A stretch of DNA of 59,065 nucleotides from Variovorax sp. (GTDB lineage: Bacteria; Pseudomonadota; Gammaproteobacteria; Burkholderiales; Burkholderiaceae_C). The DNA is taken from positions 1-59,065 of the forward strand of contig JAGIBP010000021.1 of the NCBI GenBank assembly GCA_017744285.1, in the 5' to 3' direction. The notes beneath the pieces were generated by a model. The model was not told the origin of the DNA. It made no database searches and was given only the letters and a program-made list of their open reading frames with translations. The position numbers and the translations under genes are program-made. Each line of letters starts with the position of its first letter. The first letter of the stretch is position 1. This document shows, piece by piece, positions 24,916-33,351 of the stretch.

Positions 24916-25872
24916 ATGCAACACGCCGCAGACGACCGGCCGGCCTGGCCGGTCCTCGAATACGCACAGTGGCAGGGCACCCTGCAGACCCTGCACCTCT
25001 GGGCGCAGATCGTCGGCAAGGTGCGCCTGACGCTCTCGCCCTGGCTGAACCACGGCTGGCAGGTGCCGCTGTACCTGACCGCGCGCGGCCTCGGCACGAC
25101 GGCGATCCATGCGGCGGGCGACATGGTCGAGATCGAGTTCGACTTCGTCGATCATCGGCTCGTGGTGCGCCACTCCAAGGGACCCGATCGCGGCTTCGCC
25201 CTCGCGCCCATGTCGGTCGCCGCGTTCTATCGCCGCTTGATGGACGAGCTGAAGGCCGCGGGCTTCGAGGTCACGATCAACATCATGCCCAACGAGCTGC
25301 CGGCGCCGATCCGTTTTCCCGACGACGAGACGCATGCCTCCTATGACGCCGAAGCGGTGCACCGCTTCTGGCGCGCATTGATGCAGGTCGATCGCGTGTT
25401 CAAGGTCTTCCGTACCGGCTTCCTGGGCAAGTCCAGCCCGGTGCACTTCTTCTGGGGCAGCTTCGACCTGGCGGTGACCCGCTTCTCGGGCCGGCCGGCG
25501 CCGCTGCATCCGGGCGGCTTCCCGGGACTGCCGGACACGGTGACGCGCGAGGCCTACTCGCACGAAGTCAGCAGCGCAGGCTTCTGGCCCGGCAACGAGG
25601 CCTACCCGCATGCGGCGTTCTTCTCCTATGCGTATCCGACCCCGGCCGGCTTCGCGAAGGCCTCCGTGGCGCCTCCGCAAGCCTTCTTCAGCGAAGCGCT
25701 CGGCGAATGGATGCTGCCGTACGAGGCGGTCCGCGCGGCCGCCGATCCCGATCGGGCCTTGCTCGACTTCCTGTCGTCCACCTACCGCGCGGCCGCCGAG
25801 CTCGCGGGGTGGGACCGCAGCCTCGATTGCGCGATGGGCGTGGCGGGCAGGCCCAGGGCGGTCCACGGCTAA
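24916..25872 (+). CDS. DUF5996-family protein
   Basis: 318 residues without signal peptide or membrane helix. It is rich in Trp, Phe and His (VRLTLSPWLNHGWQVPLYLT, FRTGFLGKSSPVHFFWGSFD, SHEVSSAGFWPGNEAYPHAA), matching the DUF5996 family, whose function is unknown. The start is set by a good Shine-Dalgarno that lies inside a perfect inverted repeat. It sits between the catabolic cluster and tannase copy 2 and may be independent of both. Confidence 0.85.
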   Translation: MQHAADDRPAWPVLEYAQWQGTLQTLHLWAQIVGKVRLTLSPWLNHGWQVPLYLTARGLGTTAIHAAGDMVEIEFDFVDHRLVVRHSKGPDRGFALAPMSVAAFYRRLMDELKAAGFEVTINIMPNELPAPIRFPDDETHASYDAEAVHRFWRALMQVDRVFKVFRTGFLGKSSPVHFFWGSFDLAVTRFSGRPAPLHPGGFPGLPDTVTREAYSHEVSSAGFWPGNEAYPHAAFFSYAYPTPAGFAKASVAPPQAFFSEALGEWMLPYEAVRAAADPDRALLDFLSSTYRAAAELAGWDRSLDCAMGVAGRPRAVHG

Positions 25873-25911
25873 CCTGCGATGCGGTCGCGCGGACGGCCGC
25901 CGCCAACAAGA

Positions 25912-25999
25912 TCGGAAGTACCAGTTGCACGGAAAGGGCAACTGGTTATAAAAAAGAACCTTGCGCGCATTCCTCCAGTACAACAACAGGAGACTTGGA

Positions 26000-26002
<3 letters not shown>
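25912..26002 (+). promoter_or_regulatory. Promoter/leader unit of tannase copy 2
   Basis: It starts TCGGAAGTACCA and carries -35 TTGCAC (25925-25930), 16 bases, then -10 TATAAA and the conserved leader to the Shine-Dalgarno CAGGAGAC. Compared with the copy 1 unit it is nearly identical from AACTGGTTAT to the ATG. Here the -35 is embedded in a perfect dyad, ACCAGTTGC/GCAACTGGT (25920-25946, spacer 9), a strong operator candidate that copy 1 retains only in degenerate form. Confidence 0.75.
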
Positions 26003-27790
<1,788 letters not shown>

Positions 27791-27903
27791 CCGGCCTCGC
27801 AGGCGGCCGCCTCACGCGGGGCGCCGTCGTGTCGCGGCGGCCGTGCCCACGCTCGTTCATCGGTGTCCTGCACGGTCGGGGGCTTGATCTTCCGCAATGA
27901 CGG

Positions 27904-27923
27904 GTTTGCAAGGTGGTGCAAAC
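27904..27923. promoter_or_regulatory. Perfect operator-like dyad
   Basis: GTTTGCA and TGCAAAC are perfect 7-bp arms around AGGTGG. The site lies upstream of the short leader ORF and the AhpD-like gene and looks like a TetR- or LacI-type operator. No such regulator gene is adjacent. Confidence 0.5.
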
Positions 27924-27958
27924 AATGGGTCATGCTCAACCAGAAGACAAGGGACACC

Positions 27959-28027
27959 ATGAACGCGTGGAACGCGTGCGCGTCGGCCTCCATCCTGCGC
28001 CAGTCCGGCGCGCGTGCGGGAGCCTGA
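27959..28027 (+). CDS. Possible 22-residue leader peptide
   Basis: ATG 27959 opens a 22-codon frame (MNAWNACASASILRQS and six more residues) that ends one base before the ATG of the AhpD-like gene. It is preceded by aaggga at a reasonable distance. It has no recognisable function. Close spacing suggests translational coupling to the next gene, or it may be chance. Confidence 0.35.
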   Translation: MNAWNACASASILRQSGARAGA

Positions 28028-28028
28028 C

Positions 28029-28385
28029 ATGACCAAGAACTACAAGGACATCATCGCCGACACCTCGGCCAACATCTCCAAGCTGCGCAAGGACACGCCC
28101 GAGTTGCTGCAGGCGTTCAACGGGCTGTCGGCCGCCGCGCTCAAGGGAGGCGCGCTCGATGGGAAGACCAAGGAACTGATCGCCATGGCGCTGTCGGTCG
28201 CCGCGCGCTGCGACCCGTGCATCGGCTACCACGCCAAGGCGCTGGTCAAGTTCGGCACCACCCGGGCCGAGCTCGAGGAGATGCTGGGCGTGTGCGTCTA
28301 CATGGGCGGCGGACCGTCGCTGATGTACACCGCCGCCGCGCTGGCGGCCTACGAGGAATTCGGCGGGGAGAGGGCGGCCGCTTGA
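28029..28385 (+). CDS. AhpD/carboxymuconolactone decarboxylase-fold protein
   Basis: 118 residues with the CMD/AhpD signature: redox CxxC and His in RCDPCIGYHAKALVKFG, then TRAELEEMLGVCVYMGGGPS. Proteins with this CxxC-x3-H arrangement are peroxidase-like disulfide reductases. It starts at 28029 with a ggag-type Shine-Dalgarno just after the small leader ORF. The gene stands alone between tannase copy 2 and the Na/Pi transporter; a role in defence against peroxides or aromatic by-products is possible but not shown. Confidence 0.9.
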   Translation: MTKNYKDIIADTSANISKLRKDTPELLQAFNGLSAAALKGGALDGKTKELIAMALSVAARCDPCIGYHAKALVKFGTTRAELEEMLGVCVYMGGGPSLMYTAAALAAYEEFGGERAAA

Positions 28386-28475
28386 GGCCCGCCCGGCGAA
28401 GCCGAGGCAGGACGCTCACCCTAGAATCGATGCCGAAGGCCGGCCCGCCAGGGGCGGCTCACAGGAGGTTCACCG

Positions 28476-30146
28476 TTGAAGCTCATTCCGATGCTGGGCT
28501 CGCTGCTCGGCGGCCTCGCGCTCTTCCTCTTTGGCCTCGAACTGCTGACGGATGGCTTCAAGACCATCGCCGGTCCGAAGCTGCAGACCATCCTCGGAAG
28601 GATGACCGCCAACCGCTTCCGGGGCGTGGTGGCCGGCGGCGTGGTCACCGCCATCCTGAACTCGTCGACCATCACCACGGTGCTGATGGTGGGCTTCGTC
28701 TCCGCCGGCCTCATGACGCTCGCGCAGACCGTGCCCATGATCATGGGCGCCAACATCGGCTCGACCTTCACGGCGCAGATCATCGCCTTCAACGTGTCGG
28801 CGCTCGCGCCGTTCATGCTGGCGATCGGCTTCCTGGGCCGCGCATTCGCCACGCGCGAACTGCTGCGCCAGCTCGGCAGCGTCCTGCTCGGCTTCGGCCT
28901 GCTCTTCCTGGGCATCCAGTTCATGAGCGACGCCACGCACCCGCTGCGCACCTACCAGCCCTTCATCGACGCGATGCAGAACATGAAGGGACCGCTCCTG
29001 GGCATCGTGGTGGGCGCGGTGTTCACCGCGATCGTGCAGAGTTCGGCGGCCACGCTGGCGATCATCATCGCGCTCGGCGCGCAGGGGCTCATGCCGCTCG
29101 AGGCGGGCATCGCGCTGATCCTCGGGGCCAACGTCGGCACCTGCGGCACGGCGCTGCTGGCGGCGATCGGCCGGCCGCCCGAGGCGCTGCAGGTCGGCAT
29201 CGTGCACCTCTTGTTCAACGTGCTGGGCGTGCTGTTCTTCGTCTTCATCATTCCGCAGCTCGCCGACTTCGTGCGGGCCATCTCGCCCTCCTCGCCGGAG
29301 CTCGAAGGCGCGGCCCGCCTGGCGGCCGAGACGCCGCGGCAGGTGGCGAACACGCACACCATCTTCAGCGTCGGAAGCACCCTGATCCTGATCTGGTTCG
29401 TCGGGCCGATCGCGCGCTTCGCACGCTGGCTGGTGCCGGACCGTCCCCGGACGGACGTGGGCGCGGGCGAGCCGGTCTACCTCGACGACGCCTCGCTGGC
29501 CGCGGCCTCCCTCGGGCTCGAGAAGGTGTACCTGGAAGTGGAGCGCCTCGGCGGCATGATCCTGCGCACGCTCAAGGCCGGACTGGCCGCCACCATCGAG
29601 ACCACGCCGCAAGACCTGCAGACCCTGCTCGACGAGGACCGCGAGATCGACCGGCTGACCTCGTCGATCCTGCACTACCTCGGCCGCCTGTCGGAAGGGG
29701 AGCATTCGGAGGACGAGGGCCGCAAGATCGTCGGGCTCACGCAGGTCACGTCCAGCCTCGACGGCATACGCGACGTCGTGACCAGCAACCTGATCGTCGC
29801 TCGCCAGCAGCGCATCGACGAGGCCGCCGCGGGACTCTCGCGCCTGCGCGACGAACACACTCGCGAGTTCGTGCAGGCCGTGCTGAACAACCTGGAGCAG
29901 GTGATCGGCATGCTCCATCGCACGGGCTCTGCCCGGGCCCCGGCCGCCGCGGCGGCCATGACCCCCAAGCCGGAGATCGAGGCGCTCGCCGCCGCGGCGC
30001 GGCGCAGTGTGTTCGACAGGCTGCGGCTCACCGAGAAGGCCGACGTGCTCGACTTCCGCCGGGCCACCGACCTGATCGAGGCGATCCGGCAGATCGCGCG
30101 CTTCGCGCGCCGCATTGCCCGGACCGTGCGGGATCAAGGCCTCTAG
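28476..30146 (+). CDS. Na/Pi cotransporter family protein
   Basis: 556 residues. The membrane part (about 1-310) has two Na_Pi_cotrans repeats, seen in LNSSTITTVLMVGFV and VQSSAATLAIIIALGAQG, with the QSS-type motif that coordinates phosphate and sodium. A cytoplasmic PhoU-like helical domain fills the C-terminal 200 residues. Translation starts at TTG 28476 behind a perfect aggagg. TAGAAT at 28421 is a plausible -10 element. No pho genes adjoin it. Relatives import or export phosphate; the direction here is not clear. Confidence 0.9.
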   Translation: MKLIPMLGSLLGGLALFLFGLELLTDGFKTIAGPKLQTILGRMTANRFRGVVAGGVVTAILNSSTITTVLMVGFVSAGLMTLAQTVPMIMGANIGSTFTAQIIAFNVSALAPFMLAIGFLGRAFATRELLRQLGSVLLGFGLLFLGIQFMSDATHPLRTYQPFIDAMQNMKGPLLGIVVGAVFTAIVQSSAATLAIIIALGAQGLMPLEAGIALILGANVGTCGTALLAAIGRPPEALQVGIVHLLFNVLGVLFFVFIIPQLADFVRAISPSSPELEGAARLAAETPRQVANTHTIFSVGSTLILIWFVGPIARFARWLVPDRPRTDVGAGEPVYLDDASLAAASLGLEKVYLEVERLGGMILRTLKAGLAATIETTPQDLQTLLDEDREIDRLTSSILHYLGRLSEGEHSEDEGRKIVGLTQVTSSLDGIRDVVTSNLIVARQQRIDEAAAGLSRLRDEHTREFVQAVLNNLEQVIGMLHRTGSARAPAAAAAMTPKPEIEALAAAARRSVFDRLRLTEKADVLDFRRATDLIEAIRQIARFARRIARTVRDQGL

Positions 30147-30197
30147 GCCGGAAGGCCCTGCGCCTGCGCCACGCGTAGTCGAACGCGTACGGCAAGC

Positions 30198-30217
30198 GCG
30201 GGACTTGTCTTTCCCGC
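30198..30217. terminator. Small inverted repeat downstream of Na/Pi gene
   Basis: GCGGGA and TCCCGC form a 6-bp stem with the loop CTTGTCTT between the transporter gene and the small membrane peptide. It is short and lacks a T-tract, so this is a weak call. Confidence 0.3.
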
Positions 30218-30266
30218 TCGCGGCATCGCACCGCCCATCATGGACTCATCGACACAGGAGCCAACC

Positions 30267-30344
30267 ATGAAAAGCCTCATCCTCTGGCTGTGCGGCGTGC
30301 CGCTCGGCGTGATCATTCTGCTGAAGGTCTTCGGCGTGTACTGA
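30267..30344 (+). CDS. 25-residue membrane peptide
   Basis: MKSLILWLCGVPLGVIILLK plus FGVY is one hydrophobic helix with a positively charged start, encoded behind a good Shine-Dalgarno (acaggagccaacc). Very short peptides of this form occur in other proteobacteria and usually lack annotation. Its end is 17 bp from the convergent end of the seven-gene PHA/envelope operon. Real translation is likely because of the Shine-Dalgarno and the clean helix, but the role is unknown. Confidence 0.65.
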   Translation: MKSLILWLCGVPLGVIILLKVFGVY

Positions 30345-30361
30345 GCGCCAGGAGGCGTTCC

Positions 30362-31192
30362 TCAGGCGGCCCCGGCCGCGTGTTCGTCCATGAACGCTTC
30401 CACGCGCCTGGCCGTGCGGGCCGCGCGGGTGAGCACGAAGAGGTGGCCGCAATCGACCGTCTCCAGCGTCGCCTTGCGCAGCCGGGAGGCGATGATCCGG
30501 CCGTTGACCGGCGGCACGATCGGGTCGTCCTCGCCCATGAGGACCAGTGCCGGCGCCTGCACATTGTGCAGCCGCGGCCAGCTCGTCCAGCCGACGGTGG
30601 CCAGCAGCTGGTAGAGGTAGCCGAGCCGGCTCGGGCTGCGCATCGATTCCGCATGCAGTTGCAGCAGTTCCGTTTCGAGGCGCAGCTCGCCGCCATACAG
30701 GTCGCCGCCGATCTGCATCAGGTAGGCCGGGTCGGTGTAGCGGCGCGGGCTCAGCATCTTGAAAAGCACGTTCAGCCGGCCGGGCACCATCACGATGCCG
30801 GCACAGGTGGCGGCGAGCGTGAGCGTCGCGCAGCGGGCGGCGTGGTTGATCGCGAATTCCTGCGCGACCGCGCCGCCCCATGAGACGCCGATCACGTGCG
30901 CCTGCCGCACGCCCAGGTGGCCGAGCACGTCGGCGCCGAGCTGCGCGACGTCGCGTGGCCGATAGGGCAGCCAGGGCGCGGGCGATTCGCCGACGCCGGG
31001 CGCATCGAAGGTGACGACCCGCGTGTGCGCGAAGCGCGCCATGAAGGGCGCCATGGTCTCGACGCTGGCGCCGATGCCGTTGAACAGCAGCAGGGTGCGC
31101 TCCGCCTTCGGGGCGCCGCCGATGGCGACGCGCAGGCGCTGCGTGCCGATGCGGATCGAGAAAGTCTCAAGGGGTCCGACCGCGCGACTCAT
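30362..31192 (-). CDS. Alpha/beta hydrolase, PhaZ-like
   Basis: 276 residues. The oxyanion region is LLLFNGIGASVETM, nucleophile Ser104 lies in VIGVSWGGAVAQEFA, and Asp and His are near EDDPIVPPVN and CGHLFVLTR. These features and FDAPGVGESPAPWLPYR match intracellular medium-chain PHA depolymerases of the Pseudomonas PhaZ type. It would release (R)-3-hydroxyacids from stored polymer. Its start overlaps the phaC stop (ATGA), so the pair is co-translated. It closes the seven-gene operon. Confidence 0.88.
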   Translation of the reverse strand: MSRAVGPLETFSIRIGTQRLRVAIGGAPKAERTLLLFNGIGASVETMAPFMARFAHTRVVTFDAPGVGESPAPWLPYRPRDVAQLGADVLGHLGVRQAHVIGVSWGGAVAQEFAINHAARCATLTLAATCAGIVMVPGRLNVLFKMLSPRRYTDPAYLMQIGGDLYGGELRLETELLQLHAESMRSPSRLGYLYQLLATVGWTSWPRLHNVQAPALVLMGEDDPIVPPVNGRIIASRLRKATLETVDCGHLFVLTRAARTARRVEAFMDEHAAGAA

Positions 31193-32856
31193 GCGGCCGC
31201 CGACTCGCTGGATGCGATGACATAGGTTCCCGGCGCATCGCACAGCGGCGGGTGCTTGCGCGAGCCCGCGCGCGCCGGCGCTCGCCGCTGCGCGTCGGAG
31301 CGTTCGGCGAGCCAGGCCGAAAGATGCGGCCACCAGCTGCCTTCGTGCGCCGTCGCGCCGGCCTCGAAGCCCTGGGGCGAATCGTGCGCGGCGCTGTTCG
31401 TCATGAACGTTCCCTTCTTGCCGCCCGGCGGCGAGACGATCGATTGCACGTGGCCGGTGCCGGTCAGCACGAACTCGCTCTTTCCGCCCAGCAGGTCGCG
31501 CGTGCGGTAGCAGCCCTCCCATGGCGTGATGTGGTCGGTGCGGCCCGCGACGACGTAGCTGTCGCAACGCACGTTCGAGAGCGACAGCGGCAGCTCGCCG
31601 ATCGCGAGGCCGCCATCGTGCGCGAGCGCGTTGGTCTCCAGCAGCGCGATGAAATCGGCGTGCAGCTGCGCGGCCAGGCGCGTGGTGTCCGAGTTCCAGT
31701 AGAGGATGTCGAAGGCCGGCGGCTTCTCGCCCATCAGGTAGTTGTTGACCCAGTAGTTCCACACCAGCTCGTTCGGCCGCAGCCAGGCGAAGACCTTGGC
31801 GAGGTCCTTGCCCTGCAGCACGCCGGAGGTGCCGCTCGCGGTGCGCGCGAGGTCGAGCGTCTCCAGGTGGGCGAAGAGGCCCATCGAGCTGTCGGAGATG
31901 CCGCGGATGTCGAGCAGCGAGACGAGCAGCGTCAGGCTGCGCGCCCAGTCGCTGCCCTTGGCCTGCAGATAGGCCAGGAGCGCCGCCGAGGTGATGCCGC
32001 CCGAACACGCGCCCAGCACATGCATCTGCGGCGAGCGCGAGATCTCGCGCACCGCCTGCATGGCGTCCTCGAGCGCGAGCACATAGTCCTGCAGGCCCCA
32101 GTCCGATTGCGCCGGACCGGGGTCGAACCAGCTCACGACGAAGACCTGGAAGCCCTGCCGCACCAGGTGCTCGATCAGGCTGCGCCCCGGCGCCAGGTCC
32201 CAGATGTAGTACTTGTTGATCTGCGGCGGCACGATGAAAAGCGGCGTGCCGTGCACCGTCTTCGTCTGCGCCTGGTACTCGATCAGCTCCAGCATCGCGT
32301 GGCGGTGCACCACCGCGCCGGGCGTGACCGCGAGGTTGCGGCCGACGCCGAACTGCGTGCCGTCGACCATTGCGGGCAGGCCGCCGTTGTCGCGCCAGTC
32401 GGCGGCGAGCTGCCTGGCGCCCTCCAGCAGGTTGCGCCCGCCGGATTCGAGCGTGCGGCGGATCGCGGCCGGATTGCCCGGCAGCGTGTTGGTCGGCGCG
32501 AGCGTGTCCGCGATCATGCCGAGCGCCATGTGCGTGCGCGCCTCGTCGCGCGGCGCGAGATCGAGCGCGCCAGCCAACTGGTGCGCTTCCCGCGTGACCG
32601 CGAGATGGCCCTGCATGAGCGCGCGGTAGAAGGGGTTCAGGTGCCACGCCGGGTCGTCGAAGCGCTTGTCGCCCGCGGCCGGTTCGATCGCCGACAGGCC
32701 GGTCGAGACCTCGATCAGCGCCTGGCCGGAGCGCTGCAGGCTGCGGACCGTCTCGAGCGGCCTGCGGCAGACGGCGGCGGCCAGCGAGATGAAGGAGTCG
32801 GAGAGTCGCGAGCCGCTGCGGACGAGGTCGGATCGGATGCGCACGCTGTTGCTCAT
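31189..32856 (-). CDS. phaC: Poly(3-hydroxyalkanoate) synthase
   Basis: 555 residues, class II-like in length. The active-site triad is Cys284 in VLGACSGGITSAA, Asp441 in GRTDHITPWEGC and His469 in TGTGHVQSIV. The N-terminal PhaC domain (about 30-150) precedes the alpha/beta hydrolase core, which has NYWVNNYLMGEKPP and the tryptophan-rich WWPHL close to the end. It joins (R)-3-hydroxyacyl-CoA units at the granule surface. ATG 32856 is chosen over a longer open frame because it overlaps the maoC stop (ATGA) and starts the homologous region. PhaA/PhaB are absent; the MaoC hydratase next door may supply the monomers. Confidence 0.94.
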   Translation of the reverse strand: MSNSVRIRSDLVRSGSRLSDSFISLAAAVCRRPLETVRSLQRSGQALIEVSTGLSAIEPAAGDKRFDDPAWHLNPFYRALMQGHLAVTREAHQLAGALDLAPRDEARTHMALGMIADTLAPTNTLPGNPAAIRRTLESGGRNLLEGARQLAADWRDNGGLPAMVDGTQFGVGRNLAVTPGAVVHRHAMLELIEYQAQTKTVHGTPLFIVPPQINKYYIWDLAPGRSLIEHLVRQGFQVFVVSWFDPGPAQSDWGLQDYVLALEDAMQAVREISRSPQMHVLGACSGGITSAALLAYLQAKGSDWARSLTLLVSLLDIRGISDSSMGLFAHLETLDLARTASGTSGVLQGKDLAKVFAWLRPNELVWNYWVNNYLMGEKPPAFDILYWNSDTTRLAAQLHADFIALLETNALAHDGGLAIGELPLSLSNVRCDSYVVAGRTDHITPWEGCYRTRDLLGGKSEFVLTGTGHVQSIVSPPGGKKGTFMTNSAAHDSPQGFEAGATAHEGSWWPHLSAWLAERSDAQRRAPARAGSRKHPPLCDAPGTYVIASSESAAA

Positions 32857-33323
32857 GCGACCACCATCGCGAGCGATTCGGCCACCATCACCGGGCGCCA
32901 GGCGTCGCCGCCGGCATAGGCCGTGTTCTTGCAACGCACCAGCCACTGGCCGGGCTGCTTTTCCGACACCTCGGCGAGCTCGACGTGGATGCGCACGTAG
33001 CTGCCGCTTTGCACCGGCGAGAGAAAGCGCACGCGGTCGAAGCCGTAGTTCAGCACGCCCTTGGCATCGTCGGGATAGACGTCGAGGTCGAAGTGCGCCT
33101 TGGGCACCAGCGAGAGCACCAGCAGCCCATGCGCGATGGTCTGCCCGAAGGGGCTCTGCGAGCGGGCGCGTTCGGCGTCGACGTGGATCCACTGATGGTC
33201 GCCGGTGCAGCCGGCAAAGTGGTCGATGCGCCGCTGGTCGAGCAGGGCCGGGGGCGCGTGGCCGAAGTCGCGGCCCACGTGCTCCTTCAGCGTGGCGATC
33301 TTGTAGTTCTCGGGATGGGACAT
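32853..33323 (-). CDS. MaoC-like (R)-enoyl-CoA hydratase
   Basis: 156 residues with a hot-dog fold. The hydratase dyad is Asp42 and His47 in GDHQWIHVDAERA, followed by PFGQTIAHGLLVLSLVP. Enzymes of this family (PhaJ and relatives) make (R)-3-hydroxyacyl-CoA from enoyl-CoA. Placement immediately before phaC with a 4-base overlap strongly suggests monomer supply for polymer synthesis. It starts 28 bp after the RND transporter gene. Confidence 0.9.
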   Translation of the reverse strand: MSHPENYKIATLKEHVGRDFGHAPPALLDQRRIDHFAGCTGDHQWIHVDAERARSQSPFGQTIAHGLLVLSLVPKAHFDLDVYPDDAKGVLNYGFDRVRFLSPVQSGSYVRIHVELAEVSEKQPGQWLVRCKNTAYAGGDAWRPVMVAESLAMVVA

Positions 33324-33351
33324 GGTCGTGAGGTGAATCGAAGCAGAAAGG

